From Antedon mediterranea (Eukaryota; Echinodermata; Crinoidea; Comatulida; Antedonidae), in assembly GCF_964355755.1 (NCBI RefSeq), contig NC_092672.1, forward strand, positions 26,098,501-26,162,500: a stretch of 64,000 nucleotides of DNA, written 5' to 3'. The notes beneath the pieces are model-generated. The model worked only from the letters and a program-made list of their open reading frames with translations. It searched no databases and had not been told where the DNA came from. Position numbers and translations under genes: made by a program. This document shows, piece after piece, positions 27,860 through 39,150 of this stretch (the stretch's first letter is position 1; every line of letters starts with the position of its first letter).

Positions 27860-30800
27860 ATGGATATACGTACAAGTGCAATATTTATTGTACTGTTAGC
27901 GTTTTTATTCTACTATGGACCCAAGTTTTCCAAGGAATTACCCGTGGTAGTGGATGGATATACTGCACCTGGGTTCGAATCGTTGCTGGAAGTTATGAGG
28001 TAAGGCTAAAAAAAACATTTTTCTCCACTGATGATTTAGAGTTGATATGAAGAGATGAAGGATGAAAAGGTCATGAACAAATGATGATGAGATTGAATGA
28101 GGTTGATTAATATGGGGAGAAGAAATTTATGTCAAACATACAGATGAAAGAAACCAAAATCCGTCTATGACAATGATAATATTGAGAAAAGTCAATTGTG
28201 GATATTTCGTAGAGTGAGACTACGACAAAATTGAAAGACGGTAATTGATTACGACGTGATAAGATGGCAACGAATAAATGTGACCATGCCATTTCAAGAA
28301 AAACATTTTTTTTTTGTTAAACAGAGATAACTTTGTGTCTGGTCCTGAACCAAAGGACAGTGGTTCAGCTTTTGCTGCGTACTATAAAGGAGTCAAAGTG
28401 GCACATCTCTGGGGTGGGTATGCAGACTCCGAGTCAAGGTCAGTATGGAAGGAAGACACAATGACAGCAGCATACTCTTGCACCAAAGGTATTGCCGCAA
28501 TAAGCGTAGCATACCTTGTGGATAAAGGGTTGCTTGACTACAATGTAAAGGTTGCCAAGTACTGGCCGGAGTTTGGCAAAAGTGGAAAAGAAAATATAAC
28601 AGTGGAGATTCTACTCAGTCACCAGGTAAATATTATTTATTTTTATTAATAAAATAAACAGTATGTTGATTTTAAGAAAGATAGTGAGCATCTTGTATTT
28701 TTTACAGGCTGGAATTCCATTTACTCCAGACGTGATGACGTATAATTTATTTCGGGACCATGATGCTTTGGGAGAAGCTTTAGCTGCTACAACACCTTTA
28801 TGGCAACCCGGTACTCATGGCTACCACGCGCTAACCATGGGATCTTATTGTAGTCAACTCATTAAAAGAGTTGATCCTAAGAATAGGACACTTGGTAGAT
28901 TCTTTGCGGAAGAAATAGCTATTCCATTTGGTAAGTGTGGTCTTTCGACAAAACTTGTAGCAACCTGTCCATTGTGGGATCATTGTATGTAATTATATCA
29001 TTCGATGATACCATAGTACAGTAGTTGTTAATATATTGCGGTTCGTTTGAAAGAGAACTTTGGCAAAAATGTTTATTTTATGCGGAATTTAAATTTATTG
29101 TTTTTGATGAGCTGAGTGTTATTGATTACAGAGAGATTATGATCGATAAACGTTGACGACCCCGACTTCTTCTTCCTTCTACTTTTCCGCATAGTGTATT
29201 TCTCCTTTCCTGATTGTATATCCGAGATATTTTATTTGTCGTCTCCTAATCTCTTTTAGCACACTCCATTGGTAATTGCATGTGTGGAAAATCTCTACAC
29301 TTGCGCTACAATTACAAGCAATATTTCTTTAATTCATGTTTGTTAAAACGGACAAAGTTATTCATTATGAAAGTACACATTTTTCATCATAAAATAAACG
29401 TCTTCTTTCTTTTCAATAGTTTTGGTACTGATGCTGATAAAAGCAATGTAGCAACCAATTACTTTAAAGAGTGTCTATTATTATGTCTTTACGCAGATTG
29501 TAAACATTGATCTCTAAGAGATACGCTGTGTTTCATGATTTTATTATTACTTGATGATTTTATTAAGAAATGCTTTAATTGCTTGCAGATATTGACTTTC
29601 ACATAGGACTTCCTTTGAAGGAAAACTATCGAGTAGCCAGACTTTCATTCTTATCTAACAACAATGCTCTGCGAGTATTAAAAGGGATTACGAAAGAAAA
29701 AAATCGTAGGATTGCTTACGCATATATGCAACCTGGCAGTCTTGTGAATAAATTACTCGTCAATGCCGGTGAAGTTGGAGAGGTAACAAGCACGTTAATC
29801 GTTGTATTACTAGATTAACTTGACACTATCCCCGTTAAACACTTAAATGCAATGTCCTCCATATCACCAAAAATACACAATGGATTATAACAGGTACAGG
29901 GCTGACATTTTAACAATATTTTGCTTGAAAGGACCTTTAAGTCAAGATATAGTACTTTCCAAATGAACAAACTCCGTCATAAGAATTTTTTTTTTACGGA
30001 AACAATATTCGTTATTTTGACAATAAACGTAAGCAAAATCAGTGACCTTAAGTAAAATCATAAACAGCATTGACTTTAAGCTGAGAGGATCAGTTTATAA
30101 GAATTACCTGTCGTTTCAATCATTCGGTTTGAAAAGCTGTATGGGCAAAACATATAAACATTATAAAATGAATATAATTAATGTTTTCTTTCTGTTACAG
30201 TTATGGCATTATAATGACCCGTATGTACGATCTATAGAAATTCCATCAGCGCTAGGAATTGGTACTGCGGAATCTTTAGCTAAAATCTACGGTATACTTG
30301 CTAACGGTGGAAGCTTCAACGGTAAAACTCTACTGTCGCCAGGGTTGATTGAGAAGTTAAATTCTGTTGTTGTGCCAGGTGTTGATGCAATATTCAATTA
30401 CCCGTCTCTTATAGGTTTGGGAACCATGATTACACAACTAAATGTAGGTATATTTCTAAAATATTTACCACTTTTTATAACAAACAAAAAATGTATTATT
30501 TTTTATAATTTAAATTTGTTGTGGACTCGTCTCAATCTTTTTCTTTTATTACAAAATATTATCCCGGATAATATTATCCCGGATATTAGCCTATCCCGGA
30601 TATTAGCCCGAATATTATCACGAAATTTAGAGAGTCTGGTCTTAGTTCTTTAGTTTAAGTTTTATATTCATCATTTCCAGTTATTACATGATTTATTTTG
30701 TTTCTTTCTACCACAGGAAACGAATACTTTCGGACATCCAGGTAACGGAGGTCAGATGTCAGCTGCTGATCCCAAGATGCGCCTTGGATACGCTTTTCTA

Positions 30801-30899
30801 TCCCGTCATTCGTCATCCTATGGTTCTGGAAACGACCCTCGATACCTAGTACTGCGTGACGAACTTTACAACTGTGTCAGAAAACTGAACAAGAATTAA
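27860..30899 (+). CDS. Serine beta-lactamase-like protein (LACTB / C. elegans lact type)
   Basis: Six exons chain in phase: 27860-27999, 28325-28625, 28708-28930, 29589-29782, 30201-30443, 30717-30899, giving 427 residues. Residues about 4-20 form an N-terminal hydrophobic segment (AIFIVLLAFLFYYG), a signal anchor or signal peptide. Catalytic-type motifs of the beta-lactamase/penicillin-binding fold are present: SxxK as SCTK (Ser98, Lys101), a YxA motif in GYHALTMG (Tyr186), and HPG in FGHPGNGG (His374), which replaces the bacterial KTG as is usual in the eukaryotic family. The family comprises serine hydrolases or proteases with few known substrates; vertebrate LACTB is mitochondrial and filament-forming. 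The membrane-anchor start here suggests secretory or membrane placement instead. All motifs are intact and the gene looks functional. Confidence 0.9.
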
Positions 30900-31730
30900 A
30901 TAATATACAGGTTATAGGCCTGTGTTATTTTGGAGAGGGCTTCTCATAGCATTATGAGTTGTTATGCCTAATGATAATTAAATATATTAATACTTAATTA
31001 ATTAATACTTTCCATACATATATCTTGTAAAGCGCGGCAAAACCACAACAAATTCCAGTTTCCAAACATGGTTATAAGCTTAATATTTATGATAATCATG
31101 ATAAGAAATATGATTCCAAACTCATAACACTATCAAAATAATGTACAGTAGGCCTATTGCTTATAATATGGCTGTATTTAAAGAAGGGTTTGTTTTTCAT
31201 ATTTAATAATAATGATAATAATAAATTGTCTGTTTTGTATCTTTGGGTTAAAGTACTGTTCACCAGCCATTGGAATTACTAGAATATTAAATACAAAATA
31301 TTGAGTAAATGCGTATTGGAGCTGTAGCTTGGTTATAATTTACTTGCAATCACACGGTCCAGGTTACAATCCTGATCTACTGCGAGGGTATAATTCGAAG
31401 ACTGTTTCTATAGTTATCTAAACCTCAGACGAGACGATTAGTGATATGTATAGGCCTAAGATACATTATAGTTTATCCATCCTGTATTGGCGAGTTTTGT
31501 TTAGCTATTGGATGGGTATATATAAACAACACATGTTTAGTAATAGGCCTAATCAGCAAAATAACACACGTCCAAAAGGGTTAACTTAAATCTCAGTACC
31601 AAAGTACTAAAGTATTAATTTGTTTGCTTTAGCATCGCTAAGTATCAATACAATAAAAACAATAAAAATGTCTTCTTGTCTCATGATGCATATCATTTTT
31701 ATGATTAAATATCTCGATGTTTTCCACATT
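30900..31730. other. 3' flank of beta-lactamase-like gene
   Basis: AT-rich, with several possible poly(A) signals (for example AATAAA near 31220 and 31650). About 31320-31420 resembles a tRNA-derived SINE fragment. Otherwise nothing was recognised. Confidence 0.45.
31320..31420 (+). repeat. Possible tRNA-derived SINE fragment
   Basis: The segment GCTGTAGCTTGGTTATAA resembles a degraded box A, and CGGTCCAGGTTACAATCCTG resembles a box B (GGTTCGAATCC) with changes. No intact tRNA structure is present. Confidence 0.35.
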
Positions 31731-31910
31731 ACTGGTACTGGTACTGGTTCAAATAACCGTCTCAAAGAGACATCTGGTAGATTGACTTAAAGTTGGCATT
31801 TGTATGTGTTACTTTTAAATGTACAGTATGAGAGTGACTACTACCAAATTGCACAGTCACAAAACAACTTATAAAACAGTTCATATATACAGTTAAAACA
31901 TTGCTGGGAA

Positions 31911-32158
31911 TTATAAATTTCTGTTGAAGCAGGCTCCAATGAAGTTGCATCTAGTAAGTTGATTTTGTTGTACAACTCTATCAAGTACTGATGGTATCTT
32001 CCGACCTCTTCGTTTACTTTGTGTTGTGTGAAAAGTAAGAATTTTTGTAGGATCTTCATTTTCTTTTCAAATTACATGTCCGATCCAGTTGAATTGTTGC
32101 TTGTAGACATATTCTTCTAGCGGTTGACAGCCAGTAATTTTGTAGAGATCGTCATTAT
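31911..32158 (-). pseudogene. LINE C-terminal fragment
   Basis: Minus-strand translation gives NDDLYKITGCQPLEEYVYKQ and QFNWIGHVI, a stop, then KENEDPTKILTFHTTQSKRR, GRKIPSVLDRVVQQNQ and LTRCNFIGACFNRNL with a stop at 31911. This is the post-RT region of a LINE. It continues the reading from WRYVIDN at 37070 across the inserted LTR element. Confidence 0.7.
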
Positions 32159-32584
32159 TGTAAAGAAGACCCGTGTCACACGTTAACGTTTCCAAACAAC
32201 TTTAATTCAACAATGATCAGATGTTCGAAATCTGCAACAATAACAAATTACATAAACACAAGCATCTAAAGGCTAAGCCTAAAACAAAGCTAGGCCTACT
32301 AGGCCTACACCACTGTAAAGCTACCAAAAGCAAACTAGACAAAAAACTCCTTAGAGCTACAGTATATAATAATATCAAAGTGCTATACAGTGAATGCACT
32401 ACTCAAAGAACTTACACTATTACGTCTACATTAAGGTTGTATTTCACGGGAATTCTCTTAAGATGTGCGTATCAATCACCAATTCAAAGATTCACGTGGT
32501 CAACATGACCTCTGACCAACTCTTATTATCTAGAACTAGAGAGGGCGCTAAACCATTAAACAAGATATAAAGTCAAACTTTACA
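32159..32584 (-). repeat. 3' LTR of BEL/Pao element
   Basis: 426 bp, begins TGTAAAGAAGACC and ends TTTACA on the plus strand. It contains a TAGGCCTACTAGGCCTA stretch also present in its partner LTR. Confidence 0.93.
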
Positions 32585-32603
32585 TTCCGCCCCACGAAAC
32601 AAA

Positions 32604-35600
32604 CTATTCATCAATGTCGTCTACTGCCACTAGAACGATCAATCGTTGCACTGCACGAGTTACAGTCTGCTTCGCATTTCTATCTTCATTTCTTAATTCA
32701 ACTTGCACCGTTCTCACTTTTCCGTTTATGTCTGGATACACACTGGAACCCAATCCCATCCTCCATTTCCCACGGGCGGTGTTGCTATCCTGCACCAACA
32801 CGACATCTCCGATCTGCATATTTCTCTTCTCATGATGCCATTTTTGTCTAACTATTAATGATGGGAAGTAATCTCTATTCCATTTAACCCAGAAAGACTT
32901 TATTAAGCTTTGTACAAATTCGATACGGTTTCTAGGGTTATTGGTAGCTCTCCATGGTCCACTCGGTACTCTGGTTGTAGCACGTCCCAATAAAATCGTA
33001 TTTGGACCTAAGTATGCCCCATCTTCGGGATCGGTTGGATGTCTCCCAATTGGCCTTTTGTTAACCAAGTTGGCTACCTCAAATAGCACGGTTTGTAATT
33101 CGTTAAATGGAAGAACTTGTCCACCAATGGCATGATGTATACCTTTCTTTATACCTTTGATCAGTATCTCTGTTACTCCATTTTGCCAGGGAGAATCCGC
33201 GGCTGAAAACTTCCAAGTAGTACCTTTGGTGATGCCGAAATCATGAAGATCACTCTCCTGCCCTCCGTCAATTACCCCTTTTAACTCCTTCGAAGCAGAA
33301 ACTAATTGATTGTATATCTCAGTGGGGTATCCTCTTATGGACACAAATCTACGAAATGCTTGTAGAAATCCAGTTGTGCTGTAGTCCGTGGCGAGGTCTA
33401 GATATACGGCTTGAGTAACCAAACAGGTGAATATGATTCCATAAGCTTTTCCTCTTGCTCTCTTGTTTACTTCGCCACGAGTTATAAATGGACCAAACAA
33501 GTCAACACCGATGAATGACCATGGTGGAGAAGGCTTCAATCGCTCAATAGGTAATTGCCCCATCTGTTGTCCGGACATGTCTTTCTCTCTCTTCCTACAA
33601 GGAACACAATGGTGTCTGACGCTTTTGGCTAATCTCTGTAAATTCAGAATCCAATACCTCAAACGAACAAGGGATACGGTAGACTGTACACCACAATGAC
33701 TCCTATTATGTGCATGTGTAACATATAGTTTCGAAAATCGATGGTTTGCTGTCAATAGCGGTACTTCTTGGTTGTTGTAGCTAAAGTTAATATGCCTCTG
33801 CGCACGAGCTCCTACTACAATCGCACCATCATCTTGTACTCTAGGTGATAGCTTAGCATACTGGTCATCGAATCGTTTTTCATTGTTTATGAGCATGTCC
33901 ATTATTGGTTTTTGGCACTCGATAATCCACAAGAGTTCGGCTTCATTGATGTCATTTGCTGTTAGAACATTTAAAGCGCCGGCAATTTTTTTCATTTTAT
34001 ACATGTTTTTCATTTTCGTGTTGTATGCAGCAGCCTTCTCTGGATCCTTTTTTAACCTATTCTCAAGAGATTTTAGAGCGAAAAGTGCGGCGTTTCGATT
34101 ATTTGGCAATTCAGCTGGGTCTTTAATCCAGGGATATTCTGCAATCCAATGAGAACCACAAAATTTGAGATTTTTCTCGATCAACGCCAATTCCCTTTCT
34201 TCCTTCAGTGTGTATTCCTTTGCGCCAACGGGACATCTCCCACAACGACAGCTACCACATTGAGGGTTGCACTGAACACCCATTCCTGCCATCTTAATAA
34301 ATGAATCCAAACTGCAAGTTGTAACATGATGTATTAATGCTGCAGTCTTTACAAGCGTTGTTGTATTTTCTTTTAGGGTTGGATGTGAACCGCCCAAGCA
34401 TTTTCCAAATCGGTTTTCGAGCAAAAGTAGATGTTCCGCAGCTTCCATTCTTATTGGGTGATAACCTGCGTACTCGTATCCTACAAGCAAGTCAACTTGG
34501 CCAGTTGGTCGCTTGATCTCTTCAAATCGGACTTTACTGAATAGTCCCACTACATGCTGCACTGCTATGCATTCTATATTTGACGTAATCTGGTCAATAC
34601 CGTATGCAGATATGTTGATCACGGATCCCTGTTTGTCGATTAGAGGTACAATATAATGGAAACTGTCTATTTCCTCCGTTAGTCCTCCAATCTTCGTAAT
34701 GGCAATTTTCACAGGCTGACCCTTAAGCTTGGCTGCCCTTGCCGATTTGTTTGTTACGAGAGATGCCGTTGCACAGCCATCAAACAAGACATTCATATGC
34801 CCAGCTCCCACCTTTATGCTCATCAACTGCAAAAGGCAGGCTCCAGTTTGTTTAGAAGTGGCGACCCCCGTGTGGTGATTTAATGTTGTTTTGGGTTGAC
34901 TATTGTCTCCAACAGTATCGTCATGTAGGCTTGAGTGGTGTAAGCGTGAACATTCAGATACACCACATTGTCGTTTGTTTTTGCATTCAGCTATACGATG
35001 CCCTCTTACTAGGCAGCCAAAACATGCACCCTTGGCCCTAACAAGTTGTGTTTTGTCAGATAGGTTCATTGCAATGTAAGCCCGGCATTCAGGCGTGGTA
35101 TGCTGGCCCATGTCATGGACTAAGCAGTTCTTGTTGTTTTCAGATTTGGGTGCGTCGTTTCTCTCTTCAATGTTTGTGGTGTTAATGGTAAAGCGCGAAG
35201 ACGGCTTCGATCTCACTCCCGACACTTCGTATTCTACACTTTTCTTTTCCCTCACTAAAAATTTAAGAAGGGCAGGAAATCTGTCAGTTCTATCAATTAC
35301 TGCTTTTTCATCATATAATGACCTTGACCATTCTCTTCGAATAGCAGGTGGCAATCTCCTCTCAATGTCACTAACCACTCTGGTGTTGGACATTTCCTTC
35401 TCCATTCCTAATTTCCGTAGGTCATTATGACCTCTCTCGATGATGTCGACAAACTCAACAAATCTTTTGTCGTCTCCGTCTTTGAGTGAGTCGATACTTT
35501 CAAAGTCATGCATAACGGCATCTGCTAATTTTATTGGGTCGCCATACCGCTCATCCAATCGCTTCCATATTTCGTTGATATCATCATCTACGGCGCCTAC

Positions 35601-36434
35601 AACTTGTAGAGGTTTTTCTCCAAGAGATTTCCGCAAAACAAATGCTGCTTGATCCCTTGTGGTCTCAGGCAAAATGAATTTTAGAAAGTCTGTTTTGAAT
35701 CTAGGGTAGGCCCTTACATCTCCGTCAAAGGTTGGCAATCGCATTTTTTCCAATTGTATACCGCCTTTTCTCTTTTCATCTACTGTCTTCTGAGTTTTGC
35801 TTTTGTCGAGGTGCTCCAAAATTATAGCAACAGCACTACTGGTCTCGCCGTACTTATCACGTACTGACTGGAGCCACAGATTTTCATTTATTGCCTCTTC
35901 ATTAGGAAGCATGGAAACGTATTGCATATGTGCAGTTTTTACGTCTTCCATCAATTTTACAAGGTCAGCCCTTGCAGCTTTAACACCCTCAACAGAATTC
36001 TTGTTAATCAATTGGATTATCTGATCGCAAAGTTGTTGAAAATCATCATGTTGTATGCTACGAACGTTTTTCGCTCTCATTGCTGATATTTGGACTTCTT
36101 CCTCCTGCAGATGCCTTCTGTCAATTGCCTCGGAATCTATGTGCTGTTCATTAATGCGTGTTTTGTGTCTAAGTATCATTTCTCTTACTTCATCATATGT
36201 CTTCTCTAGTTGGCCAATCCAATTCTCATTCTCCTCTTCGTCCTTTGCAGACTGTAAAACTACTGATTCATGTTGATCGTTTACTGATTTCCAGGCTTCC
36301 TTCAAGTCAGCATTCAGCATATGTACATATTCTATTGTTTTATTCTGGTCAATTGCGGCGACGATAGAATTACAAATTCTTGTAAAACGTCCCTTGGCAA
36401 TACGTCTCAATTTCTTATAATCGGGGTCAGCCAT
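32604..36434 (-). CDS. BEL/Pao Gag-PR-IN polyprotein lacking reverse transcriptase and RNase H
   Basis: A single uninterrupted frame of 1276 residues. Order: Gag-like N-terminus; DUF1759-type region (MRLPTFDGDVRAYPRFKTDF, about residue 230); zinc knuckle CFGCLVRGHRIAEC; DUF1758-type aspartic protease region (VLFDGCATASLV); an RT lead-in (HWIAEYPWIKDPAELPNNR). At about residue 810 the frame jumps to the pre-integrase region. Next come the H2C2 zinc module, the integrase core (first Asp in GVDLFGPF, Glu in WQNGVTEILIKG) and a DUF5641-type C-terminus (KWRMGLGSS). The RT catalytic domain and RNase H are absent. The protease reads DGC where DTG/DSG is usual. The integrase region expected to hold the second Asp reads IYNQLVSAS, without it. 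It is probably inactive on its own and moved, if at all, by partners in trans. Confidence 0.85.
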   Translation of the reverse strand: MADPDYKKLRRIAKGRFTRICNSIVAAIDQNKTIEYVHMLNADLKEAWKSVNDQHESVVLQSAKDEEENENWIGQLEKTYDEVREMILRHKTRINEQHIDSEAIDRRHLQEEEVQISAMRAKNVRSIQHDDFQQLCDQIIQLINKNSVEGVKAARADLVKLMEDVKTAHMQYVSMLPNEEAINENLWLQSVRDKYGETSSAVAIILEHLDKSKTQKTVDEKRKGGIQLEKMRLPTFDGDVRAYPRFKTDFLKFILPETTRDQAAFVLRKSLGEKPLQVVGAVDDDINEIWKRLDERYGDPIKLADAVMHDFESIDSLKDGDDKRFVEFVDIIERGHNDLRKLGMEKEMSNTRVVSDIERRLPPAIRREWSRSLYDEKAVIDRTDRFPALLKFLVREKKSVEYEVSGVRSKPSSRFTINTTNIEERNDAPKSENNKNCLVHDMGQHTTPECRAYIAMNLSDKTQLVRAKGACFGCLVRGHRIAECKNKRQCGVSECSRLHHSSLHDDTVGDNSQPKTTLNHHTGVATSKQTGACLLQLMSIKVGAGHMNVLFDGCATASLVTNKSARAAKLKGQPVKIAITKIGGLTEEIDSFHYIVPLIDKQGSVINISAYGIDQITSNIECIAVQHVVGLFSKVRFEEIKRPTGQVDLLVGYEYAGYHPIRMEAAEHLLLLENRFGKCLGGSHPTLKENTTTLVKTAALIHHVTTCSLDSFIKMAGMGVQCNPQCGSCRCGRCPVGAKEYTLKEERELALIEKNLKFCGSHWIAEYPWIKDPAELPNNRNAALFALKSLENRLKKDPEKAAAYNTKMKNMYKMKKIAGALNVLTANDINEAELLWIIECQKPIMDMLINNEKRFDDQYAKLSPRVQDDGAIVVGARAQRHINFSYNNQEVPLLTANHRFSKLYVTHAHNRSHCGVQSTVSLVRLRYWILNLQRLAKSVRHHCVPCRKREKDMSGQQMGQLPIERLKPSPPWSFIGVDLFGPFITRGEVNKRARGKAYGIIFTCLVTQAVYLDLATDYSTTGFLQAFRRFVSIRGYPTEIYNQLVSASKELKGVIDGGQESDLHDFGITKGTTWKFSAADSPWQNGVTEILIKGIKKGIHHAIGGQVLPFNELQTVLFEVANLVNKRPIGRHPTDPEDGAYLGPNTILLGRATTRVPSGPWRATNNPRNRIEFVQSLIKSFWVKWNRDYFPSLIVRQKWHHEKRNMQIGDVVLVQDSNTARGKWRMGLGSSVYPDINGKVRTVQVELRNEDRNAKQTVTRAVQRLIVLVAVDDIDE

Positions 36435-36638
36435 GTTTTATAGAATAAAATTAAAGTTGGTGATTCAAGTGAATACAGTTCTGTGTATACAGTAATACAA
36501 GGATGTAGCTCCTGGCGCAGTCAAATATTGGTATCACACCGAAAGAACGGTAACTTGAGTGCGTGATGAGCAGGTTCATAAACAGGTCAGCAGAGTGCTG
36601 TCACTTCTCACTGTGCACGTAGAACACAGTATTTCGAA

Positions 36639-37064
36639 TGTAAAGAAGACCCGTGTCACACGTTAACGTTTCCAAACAACTTTAATTCAACAATGATCAG
36701 ATGTTCGAAATCTGCAACAATAACAAATTACATAAACACAAGCATCTAAAGGCTAAGCCTAAAACAAAGCTAGGCCTACTAGGCCTACACCACTGTAAAG
36801 CTACCAAAAGCAAACTAGACAAAAAACTCCTTAGAGCTACAGTATATAATAATATCAAAGTGCTATACAGTGAATGCACTACTCAAAGAACTTACACTAT
36901 TACGTCTACATTAAGGTTGTATTTTACGGGAATTCTCTTAAGATGTGCGTATCAATCACCAATTCAAAGATTCACGTGGTCAACATGACCTCTGACCAAC
37001 TCTTATTATCTAGAACTAGAGAGGGCGCTAAACCATTAAACAAGATATAAAGTCAAACTTTACA
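36639..37064 (-). repeat. 5' LTR of BEL/Pao element
   Basis: Partner of 32159-32584 at a constant offset of 4480 bp, followed by the ATTAT target duplication. It would carry the promoter for the minus-strand ORF that starts about 200 bp inside. Confidence 0.93.
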
Positions 37065-38287
37065 ATTATCAATTACGTAACGCCAGTCTATATAGTTTTC
37101 ATCTGTTTCTTCATCTGAAGATATGTCTACATGGTTTGGTGGGCAGACCCTTTGAAAGCCATTCACTAGCATTCTTCTTAGGAAGGTTTTGTATGTTGTA
37201 CTAAGTTTGCACATTTCACTTCCTGTTGCCCTCCAAGCATGGCAACCATAGGTGAGTCTACTCCTAACTAGACCATTAAGAAACATCATTCTTGTTTGTA
37301 GGTGGATCGTTCTGTTGGTAAGGAATGCCATATTCTCTGAAAAAGCTCCCTTGGCTGAATTGATTCTGTATTTTACTTCTTGATCTCCAATATGAACATC
37401 ATTGTAGGTAGCCCATACACCAAGGTATCTAAAGTGTGTTACGTTGTTAATGTGTACGCCGCAAATTTGTATGATGCATCTTGGGTATTCTTCAACTTCC
37501 TCTTTCCAGTTCCATATAATGGTTTCTGTTTTGGGGGCACTAATTCTTAGACCAAATTCCAGACAAACTTCATTCAAGATGTTCACAATGGTTTGCAGTT
37601 CTTCTTGTGACCAGTAGCTTACAGCAAAGTTGTCAGCATAGCCTATTTCAAAAGTCGTCATAGATGCCCCTTGACGGTGCTTTACATCTTTGAGCATGAT
37701 TTGTAGCTTCAATAGGAATTAGGTATTGTATCATTTGGCCATCCAAACTAGCATCTTTACAGCGTTGTTTGAACACTCTAATAACGTAATCAAAATATTG
37801 GTTAAACATGCTGGTACTCTTAATACCACCCTGTCGCACACAAGAAGATGTTTCAAACTTATCATCACTCGGATCGTCGTCAGCAAGGTATGTTTTCGTT
37901 GAGCTGTACCTGATTGTATAATGTCAATCATAATAGTAGACTGGTTTAAGTGAAACCTATTACGAACGCTTAGGAAAAGAAGATTACGATTCACATGGTC
38001 GAATGCTGCTGTTAAATCAATGAAGCATGTATAGAGTTTGCGATTGAGCTATATGCAATTTCCTGGATCTGCTTGATTACATATATAGCATCATTGCACC
38101 CTCTGTTGGACCTGAATCCAAACTGTGTGCGTAGAAGTTGACTTTCATAAAAGATGGAAAAACGTGAAAGAATGATAACCATAAGTATCTTTGAAAAAGT
38201 AGACCCAATCGATATTCCTCTATACATTGATGGATCAAGTGGACTGCCTTTTTTTTCCAAATGGTTGTTAATTTGGACAGTTCCCAA
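37065..38287 (-). pseudogene. LINE reverse transcriptase region (broken)
   Basis: Pieces in different frames: YRGISIGSTFSKILMVIILS and TQFGFRSNRGCNDAIYVIKQ (38287-38012) are RT motifs. EIGYADNFAVSYWS (near 37650) is the catalytic box, with Asn for the second Asp. HFRYLGVWA and the GLVRSRLTYGCHAW region (to 37070) follow. Frame breaks lie near 38010, 37850 and 37715. Confidence 0.75.
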
Positions 38288-39123
38288 TCACTTGGTACCT
38301 CTTTGGTTCTCCAAATTTCCTCAAACAGTCTATGTACATGGTCGACGAATACTGGGTTCTCTGTGGCGACTTGCAACATTTCAGAAGCGACATCTAGGGT
38401 AGCTTTGCGACATTTTAGATGTCCGATTGCATCAATAATTTCTTTCTTGGACGGAGTTTCATCGTCTATCTCAAATTCTGGTTGTCTCAAGTTGATTATA
38501 TATTCTGGAGGTGTGCTAATTTCATCTGGGATTTTAAGGCTAGATTGGTCTGGATTAAAGTGATCTTTAAAGTGTTCACGTAATCCAGGACATTTTATAG
38601 GCTTTGGTAATTTTCTTATAACATCACCGTGCTCCTTAGCTTTTCTCCATAAATCAAATATTTTTCTATTTTGGTGGGCTTCATTTAACTTGCTTGCTTC
38701 TTCATACAAATATTCATTCCGTAGTTCCTTCACCCTTATCTTAATTGCTTTCTGCATAGCCTTTATCTCCTCTTCTTTGTAGGTAACTGTGCTTTTGTTA
38801 ATATTCTTTATTTCTTTTATAAGCTGTTGTAGTCTTTCATCACCATCCCATGGATGAGCATTTTGGTTTCTTGTTTTCTTCGGGACTTCTTCAACTGCCT
38901 TATTTAGCACTGTCATAAGTGTTGTATAGCGCTCAGTTGATATAGTGGTTGTTGTCTTTTCAGGAGAAGTAATTTTATTAATTTCTTCTTCTATCTTTGT
39001 TTTAACATTATTTCTTACTTCTCGATCTTTAAGTTTACTCATGTTGGCTCTCTTGCTCTGTTTTTTCTTTTTATGCTTCTTCAACCTGGCTGCTTTGTTG
39101 GCTGGTGTTGTCATATTACTCAC
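38077..39123 (-). pseudogene. LINE linker between endonuclease and RT
   Basis: A 348-residue open stretch, Lys-rich at the start (AARLKKHKKKKQSKR), then helical, ending in the early RT region (IIDAIGHLKCRKATLDVASE, WRTKEVPSDWELSKLTTIWK) where a frameshift moves the RT into another frame. The start codon is not meaningful because the piece is internal to a larger broken ORF. Confidence 0.65.
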
Positions 39124-39150
39124 AAGGATTCTATAATCCGACGAAAGATA

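Larger units (their letters stand above)
32159..37064 (-). mobile_element. BEL/Pao-type LTR retrotransposon, deletion derivative, young insertion
   Basis: Two 426-bp direct repeats (32159-32584 and 36639-37064), each TG...CA, bound the element. I noticed one difference (C at 32445, T at 36925). The 5-bp target duplication ATTAT sits at 32154-32158 and 37065-37069. On the minus strand the right copy is the 5' LTR. A G-rich polypurine stretch (GTGGGGCGGAA) abuts the 3' LTR. A tRNA primer site was not identified. The near identity of the LTRs implies recent insertion. The element lies inside the older LINE. Confidence 0.95.

Noticed and set aside
32221-32508. 95-residue ORF, duplicated at 36701-36988
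   Set aside because: It lies within the LTRs; the duplication is that of the LTR itself.
32614-36276. Many plus-strand ORFs across the LTR element
   Set aside because: They are antisense shadows of the Gag-PR-IN frame.
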